This document shows, in pieces, positions 44,097 to 54,321 of a stretch of 55,590 bases of DNA. Position 1 is the stretch's first letter. Every line of letters begins with the position of its first letter. This DNA is from Methylosinus sporium (GTDB lineage Bacteria; Pseudomonadota; Alphaproteobacteria; Rhizobiales; Beijerinckiaceae). The notes beneath the pieces are model-generated. The model had not been told where the DNA came from. It saw only the letters and a program-made list of their open reading frames with translations, and did not search any database. The position numbers and the translations under genes were made by a program. The stretch lies in NCBI RefSeq assembly GCF_003113265.1, contig NZ_PUIV01000026.1, forward strand, positions 1 through 55,590, written 5' to 3'.

Positions 44097-46586
44097 TTAG
44101 AAATTGGTGCCGCCGGAGAAGCGGAAGCGCTGCGTCACGTCGCCATAGGCCTTGGACAGCACCACCGCATAGTCGAAGCGGATCGGCCCGAGCGGCGATT
44201 GCCACAGCGCCGAGGCGCCGACGGAGGAGCGGATCTGCGCCTTGTCACCCGAGACGACGATGCAAGTGCCCTGGCCATAGGTGGGAGCCGTATAGGGATA
44301 GACGCAGGGCAGGTTGGCGACGCCATACAATGAATCGCTGAAGTTGGTCTGGCCTTTGTAGCCCCACAGCGTGCCGGCGTCGGCGAACAGCGCGCCGCGC
44401 AGGCCGATGTCCTTGGGCAGGCCCCAGATCGGGAACTGCACCTCGAGCGAGCCGCCGATATAATTGCTGCCGCCGAGCGAGTTGCCGCGCGAGCTGGTCC
44501 AGTTGGAAATATCGCGCGGGCCAAGGCCGCCCGGCGCGAAGCCGCGCACCAGAGTCGGGCCGAGGTTGAAATTGTCCATCACTCGCATCTTATAGTCGCC
44601 GAGCGCGAACATATTGCCGCCCTGCACGCGCGCGATGCCGACCACATCGTCCACGAAAGGAATTTCGTGGAAATAGCGCAAGTCCCCTGTCGTGCGCACG
44701 TAGCGGCTGTCCCCGCCGAGGCCGGCGATGTCCTGCGACGCCTGCGCATGAATGCCGTTCTTCGGATTGCGGAAATTGTCGAGCGAGTTGTACGACACGG
44801 TATAGCCGACGAGCGAGGTCAGACGCGTTCCCACCGATTCCTTGATGGCAAGCGAGGCCTCGCCATTGGATTGGCAATTGTAGAGAACGTTGAGATCGGC
44901 CTGCGTCGGCGCGTAGATATAACCATATCCCGGCGTATATCCCGGCAGCGGCGACTGACAGTCGTTGTAGGGCCGGTTGCTGTCGTTGGGGATGGAGATC
45001 GTCGTGGTGTAGAGCGAGTAGCGCGGCGCGAGGCTGATCTCCTCGGTGATCGGAATGCCGAAGCGCAGCGTGCCGCCGATCGAGGTAGTCGAATAGTAGG
45101 AGTAGTTATAAGCGTCCGACTTCTTCGCGAAGAGATCGAAGCCCGCCGAGAAGCGCTGATCGAGGAAGTAGGGCTCGGTGAAGCTGAAAGACACGCCGCG
45201 GGCGCGCTGGCCGGCCTGCACCGAGAGGCGCGTCGCCTGGCCGCGGCCGAGGAAGTTGCTCTCCGACACGGAGACTTCGCCGATGAAGCCTTCCGTCGTC
45301 GAATAGCCGCCCGACACGCCGAAATTGCCGGTCGCCTGATCCTCGACGTCCACATTGACGACGACGCGATCGGCCGCCGAGCCCGGCTCGTTGGTGACGC
45401 GGACCTTCTTGAAGAAGCCGAGGCCGTTGAGGCGGCGTTCGGCGCGATCGATCAGCACGCGATTATAGGCGTCGCCCTCGCCGATCTCGAACTCGCGACG
45501 AATGACGTAATCGCGCGTGCGCGTGTTGCCGCGAATATTGATGCGCTCGATATAGACGCGCGGACCCTCGTCGACCACGAAGCGGATCGCCACCGTCTGA
45601 GCGGCTGGATTGCGCTCGCCGCGCGGGCGCGCCTGCGAGAAGGCGTAGCCCTTCTTGGCGATCTCGCGGGTCAGCGATTCGACCGTCTTCTCCACAGCGT
45701 CGCCATTATAGACGTCGCCGGGCGAAAGACGCAGATAGGGTTGCAGAGAGGCCGGATCGATATCGGGTAGATGCGATTCGACATCGACATTGGAGACGCG
45801 ATATTGCGGCCCCTCCTCCACCACGACCGTGATGACATAGCCGCCCTGGGCCGGATCGAACACGGCGTCGGAGCTGACGACATGGAAGTCGGCGTAGCCG
45901 TTCTTCAGATAGAAGCGCCGCACCAATTCGAGATCGGAGGCGATGCGGTCGGGATCATAGACGTCGCTCGTCTTGATGAACGACAGGAAGTTCATCTCCG
46001 TCGTTTCCATCAGATCGACGAGACGGCCGGTCGAGAAGACCGTGTTGCCGACGAATTTGATCTCCTTGACGCCGGTCTTGTCGCCCTCCTCCACGGTGAA
46101 GACGACATCGATGCGCCCATTGGGCAGTTGCACCGTGCGATAATTGATCTTGGCGCCGGCGCGGCCGGAGCGCTTATAGATTTCGAGCAGGCGGGCGATG
46201 TCCTGCTGCACGACCGTCTGATTGAAGGAGCCATGCGCGCGCGTGCGCACTTCCGAGGTCAGCGTCTCCGTCTTGACCTTGCTGTTGCCTTCGAAGACGA
46301 CGCGATTGATGAGATTGGTCTCCGCGACGTGGATGACCACGCGTCCCTTCTCATGGGTGGCGCTCACATTGGAGAAGCGGCCGCTGTTGCGCAGCGCCTC
46401 CAGCCCCTTTTCGATCTCATCCGGGCTCGTGCCGGAGAAATAGGAGCGGATCACGTCGGAATCGCCGCGGGCGTTGCCGACGACGACGATATCCTGAGCA
46501 AACGAAGGAAGAGAGAAGCCGAGGACCGCCGATACCACGGCCGCCAAGAGATAGGAACGATTCCGAAAAGCCTCGATGGACCGCAT
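44097..46586 (-). CDS. bamA: Outer membrane protein assembly factor BamA
   Basis: An 829-residue Omp85 protein. The signal peptide (to about residue 31, SFAQD) is followed by five POTRA domains (to about 425) and the C-terminal 16-stranded barrel. The barrel carries the conserved RGF-type loop in VRGFAPGGLGPRD and ends FRFSGGTNF. BamA is the core of the machine that folds outer-membrane barrels such as the porin at 5784. The start at 46586 (AGGA upstream) gives the proper signal peptide; the longer frame to 46661 does not. The gene is downstream of rseP as usual. Confidence 0.97.
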   Translation of the reverse strand: MRSIEAFRNRSYLLAAVVSAVLGFSLPSFAQDIVVVGNARGDSDVIRSYFSGTSPDEIEKGLEALRNSGRFSNVSATHEKGRVVIHVAETNLINRVVFEGNSKVKTETLTSEVRTRAHGSFNQTVVQQDIARLLEIYKRSGRAGAKINYRTVQLPNGRIDVVFTVEEGDKTGVKEIKFVGNTVFSTGRLVDLMETTEMNFLSFIKTSDVYDPDRIASDLELVRRFYLKNGYADFHVVSSDAVFDPAQGGYVITVVVEEGPQYRVSNVDVESHLPDIDPASLQPYLRLSPGDVYNGDAVEKTVESLTREIAKKGYAFSQARPRGERNPAAQTVAIRFVVDEGPRVYIERINIRGNTRTRDYVIRREFEIGEGDAYNRVLIDRAERRLNGLGFFKKVRVTNEPGSAADRVVVNVDVEDQATGNFGVSGGYSTTEGFIGEVSVSESNFLGRGQATRLSVQAGQRARGVSFSFTEPYFLDQRFSAGFDLFAKKSDAYNYSYYSTTSIGGTLRFGIPITEEISLAPRYSLYTTTISIPNDSNRPYNDCQSPLPGYTPGYGYIYAPTQADLNVLYNCQSNGEASLAIKESVGTRLTSLVGYTVSYNSLDNFRNPKNGIHAQASQDIAGLGGDSRYVRTTGDLRYFHEIPFVDDVVGIARVQGGNMFALGDYKMRVMDNFNLGPTLVRGFAPGGLGPRDISNWTSSRGNSLGGSNYIGGSLEVQFPIWGLPKDIGLRGALFADAGTLWGYKGQTNFSDSLYGVANLPCVYPYTAPTYGQGTCIVVSGDKAQIRSSVGASALWQSPLGPIRFDYAVVLSKAYGDVTQRFRFSGGTNF

Positions 46587-46938
46587 TGTCAATCCTAAGT
46601 CCTCGTCGCGCCGTCGCCCGCCGAAAGCGGCGCGGCTCACGAACTGGGACAACGCACGCACCCTACCGCACGCCGTCCGATCCGATGTTCACCTTCTACA
46701 AGGTTTACCGTTTACTGCAAATGCCGAACGCCGCGAGTTTCCCCGTTTTGCCGGGCCCGTTGCCGCGAAGCCACTTTTTATGGTCAGCGTCGCGTTAACG
46801 TCGGGAACCCGCGGCGCAGACCGCGAGTCCCATGAGGCGATCCTGCCCAGAATGATGGCGAAAAGCGGTCATAATCGCTCGTATCGTCGAATTCGCCCGC
46901 GATTTCCGTGGGCAGAAACAAACGAGACGTGGAAACGC
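46587..46938. other. rseP-bamA intergenic region
   Basis: 352 bases with no supported gene on either strand. Only weak A+T-rich patches are seen near 46690-46730 and 46860-46930, which could hold a bamA promoter. No repeat or hairpin stands out. Confidence 0.4.
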
Positions 46939-48096
46939 TCAATCGATTCCCGCTCCGGTGACGCGACGCAGCAACCTGGCGATGTCGTTGTAGGTGGAGA
47001 ACACCATCAGCGTGCACACCATGGCGAGCCCGACTCGGAACGCGTATTCTTGCGTACGTTCCGCCAGCGCGCGGCCGCGCACTGCCTCGATCGCGTAGAA
47101 CAAGAGATGTCCGCCGTCGAGCAGCGGCACCGGCGCGAGATTGAGCAGGCCGATCGAGATCGACAGAATAGCGATGAGATTGAAGAGCGGGCCGACGCCC
47201 ACTTTGTCGATCGCCTTGGCCATTTGGCCCGAGACCTGCGCGATGCCGATAGGGCCGGACAATTGGTCGGTCGCCTCGCGGCCGACGACGAGGCCGCCGA
47301 GATAGGAGCCGGTCCGCTCGATGATCGTCCAGGTCTCTGTGACGGCGAGAACGAAGGATTGGCCGAGGCCGTAGCGCTCCTCGCGCTGATCGGCCGGATC
47401 ATTGCTGGCCTGCAGGCCGATCATGCCGATCTTGGTCTTGCCGAGCGCGGTCTCGATCTCCCGCAATTGCGGGGTCGCCTGCAGCGTCACATTCTGCTCG
47501 GCGCGGCGAACGACGATGCTCAGCGGCTTGCCGGTGGCGGAGGAGACAATCTCCTGCATCTTGCCGAAGCTGTCGATCGGCTCGCCGTCTATGGTGAGGA
47601 CCAGATCGCCCTTCTGAAAGCCGGCCTGCTCGGCCGCGCCGCCGGCCTGCACGGCGGCCACTTTGGGCAGCAGCACATTGCGGCCGAGAGAAGCGTAGAG
47701 AACGGTGAAAATGACGATCGCCAGCACGAAATTGGCGAGCGGCCCCGCCACCACGATCGCTGCGCGCTTCCACACCGTCTGGCCGAAGAAAGTGACCTTG
47801 CGCTCCTCCTCCGACATGGCTTCGATGCGCTCGGGATCGGGCACGCTGGCGCCATTGGCGTCGCCGTGGAATTTCACATAGCCGCCGAGCGGGATCGCCG
47901 CCACGCGCCAGCGCGTGCCGTATCGGTCATGAAAGGCCCAGAGCTCCGGCCCGAAGCCGATCGAGAAAGCGTCGATCTTGACCCCGCACCAGCGGCCGAC
48001 GAGAAAATGGCCGAGCTCGTGGAAGAAGACCACCATCGTCAGCACGAAGACGAAGGGGACGACATAGATGAGGATCGTCATGAGCAAGTCCAGCAA
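46939..48096 (-). CDS. rseP: RIP metalloprotease RseP
   Basis: A 385-residue site-2 protease of the inner membrane that cuts anti-sigma factors in the envelope stress response. The zinc motif HELGH is at about 26-30, a PDZ domain lies at about 120-215 (QAGGAAEQAGFQKGDLVLTI) and the third ligand is in LAPVPLLDGGHL. Four membrane helices are expected. Only one PDZ domain is clear, as in many alphaproteobacteria. It lies between dxr and bamA. Confidence 0.95.
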   Translation of the reverse strand: MLDLLMTILIYVVPFVFVLTMVVFFHELGHFLVGRWCGVKIDAFSIGFGPELWAFHDRYGTRWRVAAIPLGGYVKFHGDANGASVPDPERIEAMSEEERKVTFFGQTVWKRAAIVVAGPLANFVLAIVIFTVLYASLGRNVLLPKVAAVQAGGAAEQAGFQKGDLVLTIDGEPIDSFGKMQEIVSSATGKPLSIVVRRAEQNVTLQATPQLREIETALGKTKIGMIGLQASNDPADQREERYGLGQSFVLAVTETWTIIERTGSYLGGLVVGREATDQLSGPIGIAQVSGQMAKAIDKVGVGPLFNLIAILSISIGLLNLAPVPLLDGGHLLFYAIEAVRGRALAERTQEYAFRVGLAMVCTLMVFSTYNDIARLLRRVTGAGID

Positions 48097-48157
48097 AGCG
48101 ATACTCCCGGCGAACGCTACGACCCGAGAGTCCGCCTTTCTGGCGGCGCCCTCTTGG

Positions 48158-49399
48158 TTACTGAAGCGTTAACATGCCCGAAGCCTGGTTCATCGCCAAG
48201 GCGCCGCGCGATCTTTCTCTCACAATATGGTCAATGGCGAGGGCGTCCTCAACAGTCGCCGGCTCACGCGCCGTGCCGTCCAGGAGCGCGGCCTCCAGCG
48301 CATCGGCGACATGAGCGGCGATTCCGGAAAAGCCGATGCGGCCGGAAAGGAAGGCCTCCACCGCTATCTCATTGGCCGCATTGAGCACTGTGGGGAGGCC
48401 GCCACCCGCCCGCATCGCATCGAGCGCGAGGCCGAGCGCCGGAAACCGCTCGAGGTCGGGCTTCTCGAAAGTCAGCGCGCCTAGGGCGACGAGATCGAGC
48501 CGCGGCGCCGGCGTCTCGATTCGCTCCGGATAGGCGAGGCAATGGGCGATCGGCACGCGCATGTCGGGACGGGCGAGCCCGGCCGTCACCGAGCCGTCGG
48601 CGAAGCTCACGAGGCCATGCACGATGGATTGCGGATGCACGATCACGTCGAGCTTTTCCGCCGGCACGCCGAAAATATGATGCGCCTCGATTAGCTCGAG
48701 GCCTTTGTTCATCAAAGTGGCCGAATCGATCGTGTTCTTCGGCCCCATCGCCCAATTGGGATGGTTGAGCGCCTGCTCCACAGTGGCGGCGGCGATCGCC
48801 TCCTTGCTCCAGCTGCGGAACGGGCCGCCCGAAGCGGTGATGGTCATTTTCTCGATTCGCGAGACATCCTCGCCGCCGAGCGCCTGGAAAATGGCGTTAT
48901 GCTCGCTGTCGATCGGCAGCAGGCGCGCGTTTTTGTCATGCGCCATGCGCATGAAGGGCGCGCCGGCGCAGACGAGGCATTCCTTATTGGCGAGGGCGAC
49001 CGCGCGTCCGAGCGAGAGAGCGGCGTGGGTCGGCTCGACGCCGGCGGCGCCGACAATGGCCGAGACAACGAGATCGGCCTCGCGCGTCGCCGCCTCGATC
49101 ACGGCCTCGCGCCCGGCCGCGACCTGGATATTGGTCCCGGACAGCGCCTCCTTCAGCGCCGCATAACCGTCCTCGTCGCGGATGGCGACGAATTCGGCCT
49201 TCACCGCCAGCGCTGTGCGAGCGAGCGCCGCATGGTCGCGCCCGCCGGCGATCGCCGCGACGGAATAGCTCTCCGGATCGCGCATAAGCAGATCGACCGT
49301 CGAGCGCCCGATCGAACCGGTCGCGCCGAGCAGCACGACGCGCTTGGGCGCGCGGCCGCGCGGCCGAGTGAATTGTTCCGATCCCGCCCCAGTCGTCAT
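48158..49399 (-). CDS. dxr: 1-deoxy-D-xylulose 5-phosphate reductoisomerase
   Basis: A 413-residue NADPH enzyme, the second step of the MEP isoprenoid pathway. The NADPH motif LLGATGSIGRSTVDL is at about 23-37, metal and substrate binding are in LPIDSEHNAIFQ and ASGGPFR, and NPNW-like HPNWAMGPKNTIDSATLMNKGLE is present. It supplies precursors for undecaprenol (uppS upstream) and hopanoids (hpnA in the window). It starts 6 bases after the cdsA stop. Confidence 0.97.
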   Translation of the reverse strand: MTTGAGSEQFTRPRGRAPKRVVLLGATGSIGRSTVDLLMRDPESYSVAAIAGGRDHAALARTALAVKAEFVAIRDEDGYAALKEALSGTNIQVAAGREAVIEAATREADLVVSAIVGAAGVEPTHAALSLGRAVALANKECLVCAGAPFMRMAHDKNARLLPIDSEHNAIFQALGGEDVSRIEKMTITASGGPFRSWSKEAIAAATVEQALNHPNWAMGPKNTIDSATLMNKGLELIEAHHIFGVPAEKLDVIVHPQSIVHGLVSFADGSVTAGLARPDMRVPIAHCLAYPERIETPAPRLDLVALGALTFEKPDLERFPALGLALDAMRAGGGLPTVLNAANEIAVEAFLSGRIGFSGIAAHVADALEAALLDGTAREPATVEDALAIDHIVRERSRGALAMNQASGMLTLQ

Positions 49400-49405
49400 A
49401 GTCGC

Positions 49406-50272
49406 CTACCAGATGAAAATTCCGGCGGCCAGGGACTCCTGGCCGCGCAATCCGCCGAGCATGGCCGCGAAGGCGCTGGCAAAGATGAAGCCGTCGACGC
49501 GATCCATCACGCCGCCGTGACCGGGGATGAGCCGGCTCGAATCCTTGACGCCGAAACGGCGCTTGATCCAGGATTCGAAGAGATCGCCGGCCTGCGCCAG
49601 CGCCGCCGCGACGAGGCCGACGAAAAACAGCGGCAAGGTCGCCGCCGCGCTCCAGCGGCTGAGATAGACGACGCAAAGGCCGAGAAGCGCGCCGCTGGCG
49701 ACGCCGACCAATGTTCCAGACCAGGTCTTGCCGGGCGAGACGCGCGGCCACAGCTTCGGCCCGCCGATCAGCCTTCCGCCGAAATAGGCCATCACATCGG
49801 TTCCCCAAACGACGGCGAACAGCCAGGCGATGGAGATCGCGCCATAGTCGGGCGAATGGCGCAGCACATTGGTGGAGACGATCAGCGAGCCGGCGTAGAG
49901 CAGGCCGGCCGGGGCCCAGAGCCGGCGTCCCGGCCCCGCCAGAATCGCGAGAATGGCCGAGAAGGCCGCGAGAGAGGCCAAAGCCGCCGGACCGCCGCCA
50001 TGGGCGGCGAAAGCCGTCGCAGCCGCGAGCGAAGCGCCGCCGAGAGCAAATCGCGCGAGCGCCATTTCGCCGCCGACGATGCTCTGCCATTCCCAGGAGA
50101 CGGCGAAGCCGGCGAGCAGCCAGAATAATGCGAAGGCGTCGCCGCCGACATAGAGCGCGACCAGCGCGGTCGCGATGAGCGCCGCCGCCGAGCCGATGCG
50201 CGGCCCGAGATCGGCGAAACGCGCGCCCCTGTCGCCGGCTCCGGCGCGGGGCGACCTCGACGGCTCTCTCAT
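49406..50272 (-). CDS. cdsA: Phosphatidate cytidylyltransferase
   Basis: A protein of about 288 residues with several membrane helices, making CDP-diacylglycerol for phospholipids. The family signature near the C-terminus is seen in [22 protein letters not shown] (S-x-x-x-x-x-x-x-K-R-x-x-x-K-D and H-G-G-x-x-D-R-x-D), with the upstream [10 protein letters not shown]. The ATG overlaps the uppS stop (ATGA), so translation is coupled; the longer frame to 50425 is rejected for that reason. Confidence 0.95.
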   Translation of the reverse strand: MREPSRSPRAGAGDRGARFADLGPRIGSAAALIATALVALYVGGDAFALFWLLAGFAVSWEWQSIVGGEMALARFALGGASLAAATAFAAHGGGPAALASLAAFSAILAILAGPGRRLWAPAGLLYAGSLIVSTNVLRHSPDYGAISIAWLFAVVWGTDVMAYFGGRLIGGPKLWPRVSPGKTWSGTLVGVASGALLGLCVVYLSRWSAAATLPLFFVGLVAAALAQAGDLFESWIKRRFGVKDSSRLIPGHGGVMDRVDGFIFASAFAAMLGGLRGQESLAAGIFIW

Positions 50273-51048
50273 GAAGCGGTCTTCGCTCTGCGATCGGCGG
50301 TCGCCAATCCGCCGAAGCGTCGATCGCGCTGCGCATATTCGTCGATCGCCGCCTCGAAATCGGCCCGGCTGAAGTCCGGCCAATGCACCGGCACGAACAG
50401 CAATTCCGCATAGGCGGCCTGCCACAGCATGAAATTGGACAGGCGCTGCTCGCCGCTGGTGCGGATGATGAGGTCGGGATCGGGCATGTCGGCCGTATCG
50501 AGGCGCCGGGCGATGGCCTCGGCGTCTATGTCCTGCGGGCGCAGGCGGCCGGCGACGGCCTCCTCGGCGAGCGCGCGCGCCGCGGCCGCTATCTCCTGCC
50601 GCGCGCCGTAATTGAAGGCGACGACCAGAGTGAGGCCGGTGTTGGCGGCGGTCGACTGCTCGGCCTCGAGCAGAAGACCGGCGATTTCGGCGGCGAGATC
50701 CTCGCGCGAGCCGATGACCCGCACGCGGACGTTGTTGGCCTGCAGCTCGGCGAGGTCATTGCGGATGAAGCGATGCAGCAGCGCGAGCAGGCTCTGCACC
50801 TCCTCGGGCGGCCGCGACCAGTTCTCCACAGAAAAGGAATAGACGGTCAGATAATCGACCCCGAATTCGATCGCTGCCCGCACCGTCTTGCGCAGAGCGT
50901 CGACTCCGCGCCGATGGCCCTCGAATCGCGGCAGGCCGCGCGCCGCCGCCCAGCGGCCATTGCCGTCCATGATCAGGGCGACATGACGCGGCGCCGCTCT
51001 CGGCGCCAGAACCGGCGCCCCCAACTCCAATATGCCACCGTCTCCCAT
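50269..51048 (-). CDS. uppS: Undecaprenyl diphosphate synthase
   Basis: A 259-residue cis-prenyltransferase that builds the C55 carrier used by cell wall and exopolysaccharide enzymes. The catalytic Asp sits in [11 protein letters not shown], followed by [18 protein letters not shown] and the C-terminal [20 protein letters not shown]. The frame reaches 51117, but the ATG at 51048 gives the usual short N-tail; the exact start is not certain. It overlaps cdsA by 4 bases and lies 65 bases after frr. Confidence 0.95.
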   Translation of the reverse strand: MGDGGILELGAPVLAPRAAPRHVALIMDGNGRWAAARGLPRFEGHRRGVDALRKTVRAAIEFGVDYLTVYSFSVENWSRPPEEVQSLLALLHRFIRNDLAELQANNVRVRVIGSREDLAAEIAGLLLEAEQSTAANTGLTLVVAFNYGARQEIAAAARALAEEAVAGRLRPQDIDAEAIARRLDTADMPDPDLIIRTSGEQRLSNFMLWQAAYAELLFVPVHWPDFSRADFEAAIDEYAQRDRRFGGLATADRRAKTAS

Positions 51049-51113
51049 TTCTTCCGCGCCACCCTCAAAGCTCAAGCCGCAAAAACGGCTCGTCGCGACA
51101 ATGAAAAGACAAA

Positions 51114-51674
51114 TCAAACCTGCATGATCTCTTTTTCTTTTTGCGCGAGCATCGCATCGATCTCGCGCACCGATTCGTCGGTCGCCTTCTGCACCTCGGC
51201 CTCGTGACGCTTGGAGTCATCCTCGGGCAGGGCGTGATCCTTCAGCAGCTTTTTCAATATGTCGATGCCGTCGCGCCGCACATGACGCACGGAAACGCGC
51301 GCGTCCTCGGCATATTTATGCGCGACCTTGACCAGCTCCTTGCGGCGCTGCTCGTTGAGTTCGGGCGTGCGAATGCGCAGCACCTGCCCCTCCACCGTCG
51401 GCGAAAGCCCGAGATTGGAATCGCGTATCGCCTTGTCGACCGCGCCGACGAGCGCCTTGTCCCACACTTGCACGGCCAACATGCGCGACTCCGGCACGCT
51501 GATCGTCGCCACTTGGTTGAGCGGCGTGGCCTGGCCATACGCCTCGACATGGATCGGCTCCAAGAGGCTCGCCGAGGCGCGTCCGGTGCGAAGCCCGCCG
51601 AGCTCGTGCTTGAGGGTCGCCAGCGCGCCCTGCATACGGCGTTTCAGTTCGGGCAGATCGAAAGTCTGAGCCAT
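51114..51674 (-). CDS. frr: Ribosome recycling factor
   Basis: A 186-residue protein of normal length that splits post-termination ribosomes with EF-G. Family segments are [31 protein letters not shown] and [18 protein letters not shown]. It is in the conserved pyrH-frr-uppS order, 134 bases downstream of pyrH. Confidence 0.97.
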   Translation of the reverse strand: MAQTFDLPELKRRMQGALATLKHELGGLRTGRASASLLEPIHVEAYGQATPLNQVATISVPESRMLAVQVWDKALVGAVDKAIRDSNLGLSPTVEGQVLRIRTPELNEQRRKELVKVAHKYAEDARVSVRHVRRDGIDILKKLLKDHALPEDDSKRHEAEVQKATDESVREIDAMLAQKEKEIMQV

Positions 51675-51808
51675 AGGAAACTTTGCCTATTCGTGAAGTC
51701 TGTCGGTTCGAACGAGCGGGCCCGCGCCGGCTCCGAGGTCGGAGCATTCTCTTAGAACAGAATCCGCCGAGGCGGAAATCGCCGGCCGCATCCGAGGGGG
51801 TCGTCCCG

Positions 51809-52537
51809 TCAGGGAACGACGTGAGTGGCCCGCCCTCGTCCTTCCAGCACGGCGCGGATCGCCCCCTCTTCCGCGATGGAGAAGACGATTATGGGAATCT
51901 TGTTCTCGCGAGCAAGAGCGAAGGCGGCCGTATCCATCACGGCGAGGCTCTTGGCGATGGCCTCGTCATGGGTGAGCCGCTCATAGCGCCGGGCGGAAGG
52001 ATCGCGCTTGGGGTCGGCGGTATAGACGCCATCGACCTGAGTCGCCTTCAGCACGGCGTCGGCTGAGAGCTCGGCGGCGCGCACCACGGCGGGCGTGTCG
52101 GTGGTGAAAAAAGGCAGGCCGGTGCCGCCGGCGGCGATGACGATGCGGCCTTTGGCGAGATGGTGCAGCGCCGCTCGCCGCGAATAGGATTCGCACAGCG
52201 AGGGCATGGGCACGGCCGAGAGCGCTCGCGCCTGGCGCCCCTGCGCCTCGATCGCCTGCTCGAGCGCGAGCCCGTTCATCACCGTCGCCAGCATTCCGAT
52301 CGAATCGGCGCGCGCCCGCTCTATGCCTTTGTCGGCGCCTTGAATGCCGCGAAAGAAATTGCCGCCGCCGACGACGACGGCGATTTGCGCGCCGAATTCG
52401 GCGGCGGAGGCGAGATCGGCGGCGATGCGCTCCAATGTCGGCGCATGAAGACCATGCGGCGCGTCGCCCATCAGCGCCTCGCCCGAGAGCTTGACGACGA
52501 CCCTCTTCCATTTCGGCGGGTTCGACGGCTCCGTCAT
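51809..52537 (-). CDS. pyrH: Uridylate kinase
   Basis: A 242-residue amino-acid-kinase fold enzyme that turns UMP into UDP. Motifs: VVVKLSGEALMG at the N-terminus, VVVGGGNFFRG, GTGLPFFTTDTPAVVRA and DGVYTADPKRDP. The ATG at 52537 with AGAGG upstream gives the usual N-terminus; the frame reaches 52603. It heads the pyrH-frr-uppS-cdsA-dxr series in this window; tsf and rpsB, its usual neighbours, are not upstream. Confidence 0.96.
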   Translation of the reverse strand: MTEPSNPPKWKRVVVKLSGEALMGDAPHGLHAPTLERIAADLASAAEFGAQIAVVVGGGNFFRGIQGADKGIERARADSIGMLATVMNGLALEQAIEAQGRQARALSAVPMPSLCESYSRRAALHHLAKGRIVIAAGGTGLPFFTTDTPAVVRAAELSADAVLKATQVDGVYTADPKRDPSARRYERLTHDEAIAKSLAVMDTAAFALARENKIPIIVFSIAEEGAIRAVLEGRGRATHVVP

Positions 52538-52630
52538 CTGCGCCTCTCTTTCGCTGGCCGGCCTTGCTCCGACCTTAATAGGAAACCGCCGCCGCCCCGG
52601 CAAGGCGCGTCGCCACGCAGGGAGCCGCCC

Positions 52631-53911
52631 TCACAAAGCGCCGAGGAATTCGTCGATGATTCTGAAAAAGGAGGCCGCGTCGCGGCGCGGGAAACCCTCG
52701 AGCCGACGCAAGGCCGCGATGCGGCGCGGCGAATCGGCGTCGCAATAGGCGAGGATAGCGTCGCGCCAGCCGGGACCGTCGAGCGGATCGACATAATCGA
52801 GCGAATTGGCGGCGATCTCGCGAAATGTCTCTATGTCGGAGGCGATGATCGGCGCGCCGCTGGTCGCGGCCTCGGCGATGGGAAGGCCGAACCCTTCCGC
52901 GAAGGAGGGCGCGAGCGCGGCGCGGGCGCCGGCGAGCAGCCGCCGCATGGCCGGCGTCGACAGGCCCGAGGCTTCCACCACATGGGGGCGCAACGCCGCG
53001 CAGCGCTCCAGCATGGCGAGCACGTTCTGATTGTGCCAGCCGCGCTTGCCGACGAGGACCAGCTTGGGCGTGCGCGCGCCCTCGCGCTCGACGAGCTCGC
53101 GCCAGACATTGAGCAGCATCATATGGTTCTTGCGCGGCTCGATCGTGCTGCAGAGGACGAAATAAGGCGTGTCGGCGAGGCGCGGATCGGCGAGCGCCTT
53201 TCGCTCGAAGGCGGGAGCGACCGGAAGTCCGGCGACGCAGACGGAGAGATCTTTCCTGCCCTGCTCTTCCGCATATTCCCTGACCCGACGCGCGACGGAG
53301 GCGGAGGCGACGACGACCCCGGCCGCCCGCCGCACGATATTGCCCATGACGAGGCGATGCTTGTCGCGCTCGGCCGGGCGGAAGAATTCGGGCGCGTCCA
53401 GCGGCAGCAGATCGGCGACGAAGAAGACGGGCCTCACGTCCGGCCGCGACTCCAGCCAGCGCAAATGCCACTCCTTATGCATGGGAAACTGGCTCGCATT
53501 GAAAAAGACGGCGCCTGGCGGCGCCTCCGAGGGCGGCCGTCCGAGGCGCAGCGCCCAGCGGCGCATGGCGCGCCAATTCTCGGGAACGACGCCCCAATCG
53601 CGTCTCGCGATCCGCGGAGCCGTCCGTCCCGCGGGCGCCGCGCCGAGCGCGGCGACGAGGCGCTCGTATATTTTGTCCTCGCCGAAATCGATGAACTCGT
53701 TCCAATAGGTCTCTATGTCGGTGAGCGAGCGCAGCCCGGCCTCGGCGGCGGCGAGGCGCGGCCCGAGCGCCGCGGCGGCGAGCGCGACGCCGCCTGCGCC
53801 CGAGAGAAAATGCCGCGCCAGAATAAAATCGACCCGATCGATGCCATTGGGCGTCGGATTGAGCGCGCGCGTCACGAGACGCGTGACGTCATAGACGACA
53901 GGCCGCGTCAT
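52631..53911 (-). CDS. Glycosyltransferase, GT4 family
   Basis: A 426-residue GT-B enzyme. The N-terminal lobe begins VVYDVTRLVTRAL and NGIDRVDFILARHFL, comparable to the start of the glycosyltransferase at 14531. The C-terminal lobe has FVLCSTIEPRKNHMMLLNVW, LVGKRGWHNQNVL and SFAEGFGLPIAEAA (donor motif EGFGLP...E). The shared features suggest two paralogues in one subfamily. Its ATG overlaps the stop of the six-cysteine secreted protein gene (ATGA), so they are coupled. Donor and acceptor are unknown. Confidence 0.82.
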   Translation of the reverse strand: MTRPVVYDVTRLVTRALNPTPNGIDRVDFILARHFLSGAGGVALAAAALGPRLAAAEAGLRSLTDIETYWNEFIDFGEDKIYERLVAALGAAPAGRTAPRIARRDWGVVPENWRAMRRWALRLGRPPSEAPPGAVFFNASQFPMHKEWHLRWLESRPDVRPVFFVADLLPLDAPEFFRPAERDKHRLVMGNIVRRAAGVVVASASVARRVREYAEEQGRKDLSVCVAGLPVAPAFERKALADPRLADTPYFVLCSTIEPRKNHMMLLNVWRELVEREGARTPKLVLVGKRGWHNQNVLAMLERCAALRPHVVEASGLSTPAMRRLLAGARAALAPSFAEGFGLPIAEAATSGAPIIASDIETFREIAANSLDYVDPLDGPGWRDAILAYCDADSPRRIAALRRLEGFPRRDAASFFRIIDEFLGAL

Positions 53912-54246
53912 TTGCGGCATCGCTCGCCCCGCTCGCGGCATCGCCAATGGTCGATCACATCGTTCGACTCGCGGATCACGCGCTCACTCTCCTTGGTGAG
54001 ACATTCGCGATAATGGAACACAGAGGCGATATAGGCCTCCACCTCGCGCCCACAGGCGTCGGCGGGCCGGCCAGGCATGAAGACGCAGGGCGGCGATCCC
54101 GGCGGCACGCAGAGATTGAAGCCGGGAGAGGCCTGCGGAAACGCCGGCGCAGGAAGAAAAAGCGCCGCCGCCGACAAGGCGAGGCGCGAGAAAGACAAGA
54201 AGCGCCGCCCCGCTCCGCGCGCGGACGGTCGCCGATCGATGATCAT
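53908..54246 (-). CDS. Small secreted six-cysteine protein
   Basis: A 112-residue protein with an N-terminal basic segment and signal helix (LSFSRLALSAAALFLPAPAF). The mature ~75 residues hold six cysteines (LCVPPGSPPC, DACGRE, RECLT, WRCRERGERC), an even number that fits three disulfides. No known domain. Translation is coupled to the downstream glycosyltransferase by a 4-base overlap. The ATG at 54246 is preferred over the longer frame from 54309. Confidence 0.6.
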   Translation of the reverse strand: MIIDRRPSARGAGRRFLSFSRLALSAAALFLPAPAFPQASPGFNLCVPPGSPPCVFMPGRPADACGREVEAYIASVFHYRECLTKESERVIRESNDVIDHWRCRERGERCRK

Positions 54247-54321
54247 CCGACGCTCTTGATGAAAAGTGACACGGGGCGAAGAATTGCCCCGTCGCGGGGC
54301 TGCGCGCAAGGGCGCAGGCGC

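Noticed and set aside
52160-54013. 617-codon open frame on the + strand
   Set aside because: Antisense to pyrH and a GT4 glycosyltransferase with intact motifs; composition is that of a shadow frame. Similar long + frames at 22773-24824, 8045-9784 and 42303-44063 are rejected for the same reason.
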